Shown piece after piece: positions 16,975 through 24,300 of a stretch of 32,373 nucleotides of DNA (the first letter of the stretch is position 1; each line of letters opens with the position of its first letter). A program made the translations under genes and the position numbers. The stretch is from contig JAUJPG010000040.1 of the NCBI GenBank assembly GCA_030447245.1, positions 4,569 through 36,941 on the forward strand, in the 5' to 3' direction. The DNA is from Chloroflexota bacterium (GTDB lineage Bacteria > Chloroflexota > UBA6077 > JACCZL01). The notes below the pieces were generated by a model. The model was not told the origin of the DNA, made no database searches, and saw only the letters and a list, made by a program, of their open reading frames with translations.

Positions 16975-17767
16975 CCCGTCGCTGGACGAGCGCCCACTCG
17001 GCACGGCCGGACAGCTTTCGGAGCTCCTCCTGCCGTTCGCGACCGTCACCGGTGTGCTCGGGCTGTGGGAGCTGGCGCCACGGGTCGGCTGGCTGAATGG
17101 CGGCGTCGTCCCACCGGTGTCCGAGGTGCTGATCCTGATTCCGGGGCTGTTCGCCGACCCGGTGTTCCTGCCGAATGTAGGCGCCTCCGCCTTCCGCTGG
17201 GCGCTTGGCTTCGCACTTGCGATCCTGATCGGCGTCCCGCTCGGGGCGCTGATGGGGCGCTCACAACTCGCCTTCGACCTGATCGACCCGATCTTGACGA
17301 TCAGCTACCCGATCCCGCGCGCAGCCCTGATCCTGATCCTGGTGTTGTGGTTCGGAGCCGGCGACGTCTCGCGCGTCGGCATCATCATCCTGGGCTGCCT
17401 GATTCCAATCGTCATCTCGTCGTATCACGGCGCCAGGGGGATCAACCCGCACCTGTTGTGGTCGGCCCGCGCGCTGGGAACCGGCCGGGCCGCGGCGTTG
17501 CTGAAGGTCGTGCTGCCGGCCGCCCTCGCGCAGATCTTGTCCGGGCTACGGCTGGCGATCGCCATCTCGATCTTCACCCTGCTCGCCTCAGAGCTGCTGA
17601 TCCGTCAGTCCGGGGTGGGGGCGTACCTGTTCACCCTACTCGACAACGGCCAGTACCACCTTGTCTGGGCGTGCAGCATCGTGATCGCGACGGCCGGTTT
17701 CCTGCTCGACGTGGCGTACGTGCGCCTGATTGGTTGGCTGCTGCCCTGGATGGAGGGGCAGGTGTGA
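16952..17767 (+). CDS. ABC transporter permease 1 (SsuC/TauC type)
   Basis: This is a 271-residue six-helix inner-membrane permease. It shows PPVSEVLILIPGLF, the first core helix WALGFALAILIGVPLGALMG, PIPRAALILILVLWFGAG, and the ATPase-contact EAA-type loop LWSARALGTGRAAALLKVVL. Start is probably GTG at 16952 (or 16958), inside the end of the ATPase gene, indicating translational coupling; no good ribosome site is seen. Its stop overlaps the GTG start of the second permease gene (GTGTGA). Two different permeases suggest a heterodimeric pore instead of the usual homodimer of this class. Confidence 0.92.
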   Translation: MVVATATSPSLDERPLGTAGQLSELLLPFATVTGVLGLWELAPRVGWLNGGVVPPVSEVLILIPGLFADPVFLPNVGASAFRWALGFALAILIGVPLGALMGRSQLAFDLIDPILTISYPIPRAALILILVLWFGAGDVSRVGIIILGCLIPIVISSYHGARGINPHLLWSARALGTGRAAALLKVVLPAALAQILSGLRLAIAISIFTLLASELLIRQSGVGAYLFTLLDNGQYHLVWACSIVIATAGFLLDVAYVRLIGWLLPWMEGQV

Positions 17768-18621
17768 GCGTGCCACCCCCGGCCGCGTCAATGCTGCCCG
17801 GACCAGCCCAATCCGGGGCCGTCCCCGAGAGGGGGGTGGCTGGGAGTCGGCGCCTGCGCGGGGCTCTCGGTTGGGTCGCCATGCGGGTCTACCCGGTGGT
17901 CCTGATCGTCGGCGTCTGGCAGCTTCTGACGGCGTCCGGGGCGCTCACCCCGTTCGTGCTGCCCCCGCCGCCGCGGGTTCTGGAACGGGCGCTTCTGCTC
18001 CTCTAGAGTGGCGAATTGGGGGTCAACACCCTGATCACGATCCAGCGGGTGCTGTCCGGCTACGGCCTGGCGCTGCTCGTCGGCATCGGGCTAGGTCTGC
18101 TGATCGGGCGGAGCCGCCCGACCCGGCTGGCGCTTCGGCCTCTGGTGGCGTACCTGTTCCCAACGCCGAAGGTGGCGATCTACCCGGCGATGCTGATCAT
18201 CCTGGGCTTCGGCACGGCCTCCAAGGTCGCGCTCAGCTTCAGTGAGGCGTTGTTCCCGATCCTCCTGGCTACGACCGCCGCGGCCTCACAGGTCGACCCG
18301 CGGCTGCTCTGGTCGGCGCGCGCGCTGGGCACGACAGAGCGATCAACCTTCTTCAAGGTCGTGCTGCCGGCGGCCCTGCCGGGCATCCTGACCGGGGCAC
18401 GGATCGGGCTGATCGGCGCACTCGTCGGGACGTTCCTGGGCGAGATGATCGCCGGCTCGGACGGCCTTGGTCACCAGATGGTCGTCGGCTGGCGGCTGCT
18501 CCGGACGGCCGATATGTACGTTGCGATCGTCGTGATCTCGATCATCGGCTTCACCCTAGATCGAGCATTCCTGGCTCTTCGCGCCCGCCTGCTGGTCTGG
18601 AGCGATGAGGCCGGCCACTGA
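17764..18621 (+). pseudogene. ABC transporter permease 2, interrupted by an in-frame TAG
   Basis: From the GTG at 17764 the frame gives a second SsuC/TauC-type permease of 285 codons, but codon 81 is TAG (18004-18006). The family pattern runs straight across it: LTPFVLPPPPRVLERALLLL before, SGELGVNTLITIQRVLSGYG after, in the same frame. The remaining core is intact and includes PTPKVAIYPAMLIILGFG and the EAA-type loop LWSARALGTTERSTFFKVVL. A TTG at 18016 could restart translation and yield 201 residues containing nearly all of the membrane core, so partial function is possible. The alternatives are a recent nonsense mutation (CAG, GAG or TGG to TAG), a sequence error or suppression. Downstream of it lies the convergent DehI-family gene. 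Confidence 0.75.
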
Positions 18622-18664
18622 CCGCTGAACCGTGCCGTGACCCAGCGGGAGCGCCCAGCCGATC

Positions 18665-19597
18665 TCAGCCACGCCAGGCGAGCGGCGAGGATCGGGCGGC
18701 ATCCTGGCCGTCCAGGAGCGCCTTGAGCGTGTGGATCTCGACCGTCATTGGCGCAATCATCGCCGTCTGAAATCGTCGCATGACTTCCTCGATAACGGCT
18801 CTACCGTCGGCCCCAACCAGGCGTTCGGTCTCGGTCGCGGACAGGTCGACCGGATGCGGCAACGCCAGCGCCGACCGCTCGGCTTCGGCGACCAGATGCC
18901 GGGCTCGGTCCGCGAGCTCGGGGCGCTCGACGAACGTGCGGAGCGCATCCCAGGCTGCGCGCAAGAAGGCCGGCCGATGCGCCAGCGCGCGGTAGACACT
19001 CGGCAGGGCATTGCCGGTCTGATGAGCGCGGAGCACCTCGTCGAGCACCACGCGCGCTTCGCCTGTCACCGACTGGGGGTCTGGCATCTTGACGTCCACC
19101 CGCGGGAGCGGTTCTGAAGGGACTGGCTGGCCGCCCTCGACGTCCCGCGTGCCAGGGATGGGTTGGTCATCCAGCGCCATCCGCAGCGCGCTGACGCAGA
19201 TCAGGTTCTTCGGGTTGGCGTAGTTGAAGAGGTCGACGATCCCGCGGATCTCGGCCAGGTCGTCCTCGGTGAGGCCGAGCGCAAGCAGCTCGTGCCGGAA
19301 GTGGGCGGCGGCCGTGCCGACGTCTGGCGCGGCGAGCGCGCGCAGACGTTCGGCCTCACGCTCGACGTAGCGGCTGGCCAGGTTCGGCCCGATCTGCGCC
19401 CAGGCGGCGACCAGGTAGTCTGGGTAGCGCACCAGCAGCCGGTAGACAAGGTTGACGTTGGGTGATCGCAGCGCCGCCCGAATCTCGTCATAGAGGCGGG
19501 CCACTGTGCCGCTCGCCTCGATTTCCGGGACCTCCATGGGTAGTGGTGGCGTGCTCCCGCTCGCCTCGGTCGACTCCGTCCACGCCCGCTCGCCCAT
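18665..19597 (-). CDS. DehI family protein (group I 2-haloacid dehalogenase-like)
   Basis: The 310-residue product matches the DehI family (halocarboxylic acid dehalogenase, PF10778-type), an all-helical internal duplication. The two halves are visible: VNLVYRLLVRYPDYLVAAWAQI in the first and ALPSVYRALAHRPAFLRAAWDALR in the second, each preceded by a short helix (VARLYDEIRAALRSP; ARVVLDEVLRAHQTG). Characterised DehI hydrolyses both enantiomers of 2-haloacids by direct water attack; I cannot align the catalytic Asp and Asn securely by eye, and many family members are uncharacterised, so activity is not assured. ATG at 19597 follows GGGAGG by 4-5 bases. The gene is divergent from the selenoprotein candidate, with 127 bases between the starts. 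Confidence 0.78.
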   Translation of the reverse strand: MGERAWTESTEASGSTPPLPMEVPEIEASGTVARLYDEIRAALRSPNVNLVYRLLVRYPDYLVAAWAQIGPNLASRYVEREAERLRALAAPDVGTAAAHFRHELLALGLTEDDLAEIRGIVDLFNYANPKNLICVSALRMALDDQPIPGTRDVEGGQPVPSEPLPRVDVKMPDPQSVTGEARVVLDEVLRAHQTGNALPSVYRALAHRPAFLRAAWDALRTFVERPELADRARHLVAEAERSALALPHPVDLSATETERLVGADGRAVIEEVMRRFQTAMIAPMTVEIHTLKALLDGQDAARSSPLAWRG

Positions 19598-19724
19598 ACG
19601 GCCTCCCGATTCCCGCCGCGGTTTTCTGCTCCCAGCACGCGGCACACGCTATCCTGGTTGGCGTACGGGGCCGGGCGGATGATCCGCGTGGCGGGTTGCA
19701 GCCTCCAGGCCTGTGGGAGAGGGT

Positions 19725-20735
19725 ATGTCGACGTCCACCCAGCACGCCAGCTTCCCGGCCACGGACTTCACCCGTATCGGACCGCCCATCGGCGCCCGCT
19801 TCCCGGACGTGCGATTGCCTGACCAGCACGGGCGCATCGTCGACCTCCACGCCGCGCGGGGCGCGCGGAAGGCGGCGATCGTGTTCCACCGTAGCGCCAG
19901 GTGGTGACCGTTCTGCAAGACGCAGCTCGTCGAGCTGCAGCGAGCACTCCCCGATTACGAGCGGAATGGGATTGCCGTCTTCGCGATCAGTTACGACTCG
20001 ACTGAGGTGCTTGGCGCGTTCGCCGAGAAGCACGGCATCACCTACACGCTGCTCTCCGACGAGGGCAGCCACGCGATCCGCGAGCTTGGCCTGCTCAACG
20101 AGCAGGTACAGGACCACCACGCGCACTACGGAATCGAGCGGCGCGACTCTGTCGTAGGCGTGCCCTATCCAGGGACCTTTCTCCTCGACGAGCAGGGCAT
20201 CGTGACCGACCGGCGGTTCCTGGACAGCTATCGGGAGCGGGAGACTGGCGTGGCGATCCTGGAGCAGGGCTTTGGGATCAGGAGCTCGGAGCACGGCCCC
20301 GAGACGCGCGCCAGCGCGCCCGGCCTGCAGCTCCGCGCTTACCTCGACTCGGACGGCTACCGAGCCTACCAGCGGTTGCGCTTGACGGTGGAGCTCGCCA
20401 TCGAGTCCGGCCTGCACGTCTACGCCGAGCCGGTCCCAGACGGCTACGTTGCGCTCGCGATCGACGTGGCTCCCATCGAGGGCCTCGCCGTGGGTGCGAT
20501 GGAAGGACCGACGCCGCGTCCGTTCACGGTCGAAGGCCTGGACGAGCACTTCCTGGTCTACGACGGCACGGTGCAGCTGTCGATGCCGCTGACGTTCACC
20601 GAGAAGGTGGGCGATCGAGAGGTCGTCGTGACGGTCCGCTACCAGGCGTGCAGCGCGACCGACTGCCTGATTCCCCAGGCCGTCGAGCTGCGACTGCCGC
20701 TCTCCGAGCGGAACAACGTCGAGTCCGATCGATAG
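19725..20735 (+). CDS. Candidate selenoprotein: redoxin (AhpC/TSA-like) fused to DsbD-alpha-like domain, Sec61 encoded by TGA
   Basis: Read through the TGA at 19905-19907 this is a 336-residue protein. The frame is open from ATG 19725 (GGGAGAGGG upstream) to the TGA and from it to 20735. Residues 20-185 are a thioredoxin-fold redoxin: GARFPDVRLPDQHG, AAIVFHRSARW, then U61-P-F-C64-K-TQLVELQ, and VPYPGTFLLDEQG. Relatives have W-C-P-F-C-K here, so TGA takes the place of the nucleophilic Cys in a CxxC motif. Residues 200-326 resemble the N-terminal domain of DsbD (PF11412-type), ending RYQACSATDCLIPQ with Cys309 and Cys314. No signal peptide is seen, although DsbD-alpha domains usually act outside the membrane. 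A SECIS-like hairpin follows the TGA. The DUF6282 gene starts 7 bases after the stop. Alternative: nonsense mutation or error of a Cys codon. Confidence 0.8.
19922..19938 (+). promoter_or_regulatory. SECIS-like hairpin for selenocysteine insertion
   Basis: GCAGCTC (19922-19928) pairs perfectly with GAGCTGC (19932-19938) around the loop GTC. The stem begins 14 bases after the TGA and the loop 21 bases after it. Bacterial SECIS elements lie immediately downstream of the UGA within the coding frame and have a small apical loop with a G in its first positions, as seen here (GU in the loop). Binding by SelB is inferred. Confidence 0.65.
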
Positions 20736-20742
20736 GCGGCCG

Positions 20743-21663
20743 TTGGGCGAGCCACGCCGGACTGATGCCGTCACGGGCTTGATCGACGGGGCCGTGGACT
20801 TGCACGTCCACCCGTCCCCGTCGCTCTTCCCGCGTCAGATTGACCAGCTCGAGGCGGCGCGTCAGGCACACGAGGCGCGAATGTGGGCGATCCTGCTGAA
20901 GGACCACCATCACTCGACCGCTCCGGACGTCGTCGCCCTCCAGCCGATCCTCAAGGATCTCCGAGTCCAGGTGTTCGGCGGGATCGTGCTCAACAGCTAC
21001 GTTGGCGGGCTCAACCCGTACGCCGTCGAGCTGACGATCCGACTGGGCGGTCGGATGGTCTGGTTCCCGACGATCTCATCGGCCAACCATATTCGCCATA
21101 GCCAGGCGCAGCCGAATTTGAAGTTCCCGAAACAGGACCGGCCAGAGCGTCCAGAGGTGCCGATCCCGGTCCTGGACGAGCGCGGGCGGGTGCTGCCAAG
21201 TGTCCGCGAGATCCTGGGCTTGATCGCCGAAGCGGACGTTGCGCTATCGCCCGGCCACCTCGCATTCGACGAGGTCGTTCCACTGCTCCGCGCCGCGCGC
21301 GAGGCCGGCGTGCGGCGGATGCTCGTCAACCACCCGGGTTTCGTGCTCGAAGCGACGATCGAGCAGGTGCGGGAGCTGGTCCGGCTCGGCGCCTACATCG
21401 AGCATTCGGTGGCCTACCACCACCCCCAACACGATTTCTATACCTGGCCGGTCGAGCGTCTGGTCGAATGGATCGTCGCGCTCGGGCCAGAGCACACCGT
21501 GCTGGCCAGTGACCTCGGCCAGCGGGGGCGGAAACTCCACCCACAGCCGGTGGACGGCATGCGGGACATGATCGGCCTGCTCCTGGACCGCGGCGTCCGG
21601 GAGCAGGACCTGGAGATGATGGTGAAGCGGAACCCGGCCTGGCTGCTCGGATTGGACGGTTGA
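20743..21663 (+). CDS. DUF6282 family protein (amidohydrolase/PHP-like)
   Basis: A TTG at 20743 starts a 306-residue protein with a metal-hydrolase look: DGAVDLHVHPSPS near the N-terminus, LLKDHHHSTAP, MVWFPTISSANHIRH, LSPGHLAFDEVV, MLVNHPGF, IEHSVAYHHP and VLASDLGQ at the expected strand ends of a TIM-barrel. The pattern corresponds to DUF6282, whose members have no established function; the His/Asp series suggests a metal-dependent hydrolase. It starts seven bases after the selenoprotein candidate, so the two are probably co-translated. Start choice is uncertain because no ATG lies in the first 45 codons. Confidence 0.8.
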   Translation: MGEPRRTDAVTGLIDGAVDLHVHPSPSLFPRQIDQLEAARQAHEARMWAILLKDHHHSTAPDVVALQPILKDLRVQVFGGIVLNSYVGGLNPYAVELTIRLGGRMVWFPTISSANHIRHSQAQPNLKFPKQDRPERPEVPIPVLDERGRVLPSVREILGLIAEADVALSPGHLAFDEVVPLLRAAREAGVRRMLVNHPGFVLEATIEQVRELVRLGAYIEHSVAYHHPQHDFYTWPVERLVEWIVALGPEHTVLASDLGQRGRKLHPQPVDGMRDMIGLLLDRGVREQDLEMMVKRNPAWLLGLDG

Positions 21664-21776
21664 AGGCACAAGTCGCGCGGGTACGCCGACGTCCCGCGAC
21701 GACGATCGGCCAACGACGCCCGGGTCCACCCTGCTGAGGTGGTGCACGTCCTGAGGTCTGGCTCCGCGAGCGCCGA
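21664..21776. terminator. Convergent gene end region with small hairpins
   Basis: Between the convergent DUF6282 and methylglyoxal synthase genes there are two short inverted repeats, of which CCACC/GGTGG (21726-21742, 7-base loop) is the clearest. No T-tract is present, so a shared terminator here is only suggested. Confidence 0.25.
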
Positions 21777-22337
21777 TCAGCTCATCCGGTCGGTCGCCGT
21801 CAGCGAGTAGCCGTCGTACGCGTCGGCGGTCCGAGTTGTCGTCGCCTGTGGCGGCGCGCTCGGCATCGCCGGGCTCGCTGACCCAGCGCCCCGGGTGTCC
21901 AGGTATCCCTCATAGTCGGGCACGATCCGGTCATATTCCCGCGTCATCAGCGGCGACGAGATCATGAAGTCGGCCGAGGCGCGGTTACATGCCACGGGAA
22001 TGTTCCAGACGGCCGCCAGACGCAGGAGCGCCTTGACGTCGGAATCGTGTGCGTACAGCTCGTGAGGGTCCCAGAAGAAGATCAAGAAGTCGATCTCGCC
22101 GTCGGCGATCTTTGCGCCGACCTGCTGATCCCCGCCCCAAGGCCCGCTCTTGAGCTTGACGACGTCCAGCCCGGCCTCACGCTCCAGCAGGCTCCCGGTG
22201 GTACCGGTGGCATACAGGCGGTGCTCGGCGAGGGTGCCGCGGTTGTAGGTTGCCCAGGACAGGAGATCGAGCTTCCGCTCGTCGTGGGCAACCAGCGCGA
22301 TATGCTTTTGAAACGTCTGCGACGTGTTGCTTTTCAT
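21777..22337 (-). CDS. mgsA: Methylglyoxal synthase
   Basis: This 186-residue enzyme converts dihydroxyacetone phosphate into methylglyoxal and phosphate, bypassing lower glycolysis. Family motifs are clear: [10 protein letters not shown] (His18), [13 protein letters not shown] with catalytic Asp70, [28 protein letters not shown] with Asp100, and [15 protein letters not shown]. Two usual positions differ: Trp67 replaces the common Leu of SGPLGGDQQ, and ELYAHDSD replaces the usual Pro-rich loop. The C-terminal 35-40 residues (after [10 protein letters not shown]) are Ala/Pro/Thr-rich and longer than in typical enzymes of about 150 residues. ATG at 22337 follows AGGTG at a reasonable distance. 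It is monocistronic as far as seen. Confidence 0.93.
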   Translation of the reverse strand: MKSNTSQTFQKHIALVAHDERKLDLLSWATYNRGTLAEHRLYATGTTGSLLEREAGLDVVKLKSGPWGGDQQVGAKIADGEIDFLIFFWDPHELYAHDSDVKALLRLAAVWNIPVACNRASADFMISSPLMTREYDRIVPDYEGYLDTRGAGSASPAMPSAPPQATTTRTADAYDGYSLTATDRMS

Positions 22338-22815
22338 GTCACACCTGACTGATGGATGATGGCGGTCATGTCGCGGCCGCTCATCATGAACGACCGAGCA
22401 TGCCTGATCGTCGCCAACGCGTCATCGCGTGTGCGTAGCGCACGGATAGACTCGCGGGGCGACTCGAGTGCGAGTTTCGAGCCGGCAGGGCGGAACCCCT
22501 TCCGCGCCCTCGTGGCACGGGCCGCCGGACGGACGCCGCGGTGGTGTCCACGCCGCCGTTGTGCACTGGACCCTGCCGCCCTTACCGGTCCCGAGGGTCC
22601 GATCGGCCTGGCAGCAGCCCACCACACGCTGGTGGACAGCTTGCGCGTCTCGCCGTCCTGAAGTCTACCAGACGCGGGCGGAACACGCGCGACCTTTCGT
22701 TCGTGGCGGCTCGCTAGGTCGGGCCACGGGGGCGGTGTCGGTCTGGCGCGGTGCTAAGATCGGCCGGAGTTGCTGTCGACCCTGCACGAGCAGGACGTCA
22801 GGCGCGGGGGAGCCG
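22338..22815. other. Divergent intergenic region, 478 bases
   Basis: The stretch separates methylglyoxal synthase (-) from the crotonase gene (+). Open frames in it have unnatural Arg/Ala/Ser-rich products, and I recognise no RNA gene. A small perfect inverted repeat GTGCG-TAG-CGCAC lies at 22431-22443. Promoters for both neighbours must be here, but no hexamer pair stands out. Confidence 0.4.
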
Positions 22816-23577
22816 ATGGACCGAGACGCCGTACTGATCGAGGTTGACGGGCAGGTGGCGCGGATCACGCTCAACCGGCCCGAGCAACTTAACGCGATGA
22901 ATCTCGCCTGGATCGACGGGCTCAACCGGGCGGTGGAGGCCGCCGCGGCCGAGTCAGGCCTGCGCGTGGTCCTGGTAGCGGGGGCCGGGCGCGCCTTCTG
23001 TGCTGGGCTCGACCTGGACATGTTGGGCGGCGAAGGCATGCCGCCGGGCTTTTATGAGGGCCAGGAGCGAGCCTTTCTCGCCCTGGAGCGCCTCGACGCG
23101 ATCGTCGTCGCCGCGTTGCACGGCCACTGCCTCGGCGGCGGCCTCCAGCTCGCGATTGCCTGCGACCTCCGCGTCGCCAGCTCGGAGTGTCGACTGGGTC
23201 TGCCGGCCGTCCACGAAGGACTGTTCCCGGGCATGGCACCGTTCCGCCTGCCGCGCCTGATCGGCTTAGGCCAGGCGCGCCGCCTGATCCTGTCCGGCGA
23301 GTTGGTGGGTGCCGAGGAGGCGCTGCGCCTTGGGCTGGTCGATTACGTTGTCCCCGCCGAGCGCTGGCAGGCCGGCCTGGAGGAGATCATCCACACCCAT
23401 CTATCCACTCCGCGCACCGCGGCGATCGCTTCCAAGCGTCTGCTGGCCCGCGCCTACGACGCCCCGATCGAGACGGTGTACGAGGAGTCACGGCCTCTCC
23501 TGCGAGAGTGCCTCGCCTCGCCCGAGGTGGCGGCCGCCGCGGAGGCCTGGGGTCGCCGCGCCGACCGCCGTGGCTGA
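22816..23577 (+). CDS. Enoyl-CoA hydratase/isomerase (crotonase) family protein
   Basis: This 253-residue protein has the crotonase fold: VARITLNRPEQLNAMN, AGAGRAFCAGLDLDML (oxyanion hole), ALHGHCLGGGLQLAIACDLRVAS (second oxyanion Gly) and the helical C-terminus. The two glutamates that do hydration in enoyl-CoA hydratase (E144 and E164 of the rat enzyme) fall, by my alignment, on Ala in LGLPAVHEGLFPG and on Arg in QARRLILSG. It is therefore probably not a hydratase; isomerase, hydrolase or another crotonase reaction on an acyl-CoA is more likely. A Glu (PAVHEG) three residues further on might take over. ATG at 22816 follows GGGGGAG by four bases. The nearby acyl-CoA ligase is on the other strand. 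Confidence 0.9.
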   Translation: MDRDAVLIEVDGQVARITLNRPEQLNAMNLAWIDGLNRAVEAAAAESGLRVVLVAGAGRAFCAGLDLDMLGGEGMPPGFYEGQERAFLALERLDAIVVAALHGHCLGGGLQLAIACDLRVASSECRLGLPAVHEGLFPGMAPFRLPRLIGLGQARRLILSGELVGAEEALRLGLVDYVVPAERWQAGLEEIIHTHLSTPRTAAIASKRLLARAYDAPIETVYEESRPLLRECLASPEVAAAAEAWGRRADRRG

Positions 23578-23672
23578 AGCGTGGCACTCTCGCTTATCCG
23601 ACTCAGATGGTTGCGCAAGGGCATGGGTGCTCTGCGGTGGTGCTGAAGCAGACAGAAGTGACCAGCCTGTGG

Positions 23673-23678
23673 TATACT
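23673..23678 (+). promoter_or_regulatory. Extended -10 promoter for the zinc-ribbon gene
   Basis: TGG directly followed by TATACT (TGnTATACT pattern) stands out in the GC-rich gap between the crotonase and zinc-ribbon genes. No clear -35 is present, as usual for extended -10 promoters. The predicted start near 23685 gives a leader of about 120 bases. Confidence 0.5.
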
Positions 23679-23807
23679 CCGACTGCTGGTTTGTTTCGCT
23701 GGCCGGCCATTCGGGCTGGGTAGCATCGCGCGGCACTGTTTAGCCGCTCTTGTTTCCTCTCGGCACTCGCGCTGACGGAACCGCCAAGCTCTCTCTAGGA
23801 GTCAGCG

Positions 23808-24206
23808 TTGAGTTACGCCGACAAGCCCATGACCTGCCGCGACTGCGGCCAGGCCTTCGTTTTTTCCAGTGGTGAGCAAGAGTTCTTCGCCTCGAAGGGC
23901 TTCGACCACGCCCCCTCCCGTTGCGCGGATTGCCGTGCCGCTCGCAAGTCCGAGCGCGGCGACAGCGGCGGTTACAGCTCCGGTGGCGGCTACAGTGCCG
24001 GCGGCGGCTACAGTGCCGGCGGCGGTGGCTACAGCTCCGGCGGCTATAGCAGCGGACCACGTCGCGAGCGCGAGATGTTCTCGGTGACCTGCTCCTCGTG
24101 CGGCAACCCGGCTCAGGTGCCGTTCCAGCCGCGCGGCGACAAGCCGGTCTACTGCTCGGACTGCTTCTCGCGCGAGCGCGGTGCGAGCCGGCCCTCTCGC
24201 TACTAA
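23808..24206 (+). CDS. Two-zinc-ribbon protein with Gly/Ser/Tyr-rich linker
   Basis: The 132-residue product has an N-terminal zf-trcl-like zinc ribbon (C10-x2-C13 in MTCRDCGQAFVFSSGEQEFF, then C39-x2-C42), a linker of about 35 residues built from GGYSSGG/GGYSAGG units (52-84), and a second ribbon (C95-x2-C98; C116-x2-C119 in PVYCSDCF) with VPFQPRGDKPVYC. Such proteins are frequent and strongly expressed in Chloroflexota and relatives; the domain pair suggests nucleic-acid or ribosome association but no function is proven. The linker resembles low-complexity RNA-binding tails. The start is TTG at 23808, supported by AGGAG seven bases upstream. It ends before a strong hairpin. Confidence 0.88.
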   Translation: MSYADKPMTCRDCGQAFVFSSGEQEFFASKGFDHAPSRCADCRAARKSERGDSGGYSSGGGYSAGGGYSAGGGGYSSGGYSSGPRREREMFSVTCSSCGNPAQVPFQPRGDKPVYCSDCFSRERGASRPSRY

Positions 24207-24224
24207 GCGTTCCGGCCTGACGCG

Positions 24225-24260
24225 GAGTGCCCCGGCTCGATAGACCGAGCCGGAGCACTC
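24225..24260. terminator. Bidirectional terminator hairpin
   Basis: GAGTGC (24225-24230) with GCACTC (24255-24260) and CCGGCTCG (24232-24239) with CGAGCCGG (24246-24253) form a 14-bp stem with one C/A mismatch and a 6-base loop. It lies 18 bases after the zinc-ribbon stop and 40 bases from the end of the convergent ligase gene. No T-tract follows, but its strength and position suit termination of both. Confidence 0.65.
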
Positions 24261-24300
24261 TGGCGTCCGGGCCCCTGGTCAGATCGGCGGCGGGTGCGTC

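Noticed and set aside
22356..22661. Open frames on both strands in the mgsA-crotonase gap
   Set aside because: Products are Arg/Ala/Ser-rich with no motif, no ribosome site and no likeness to known families.
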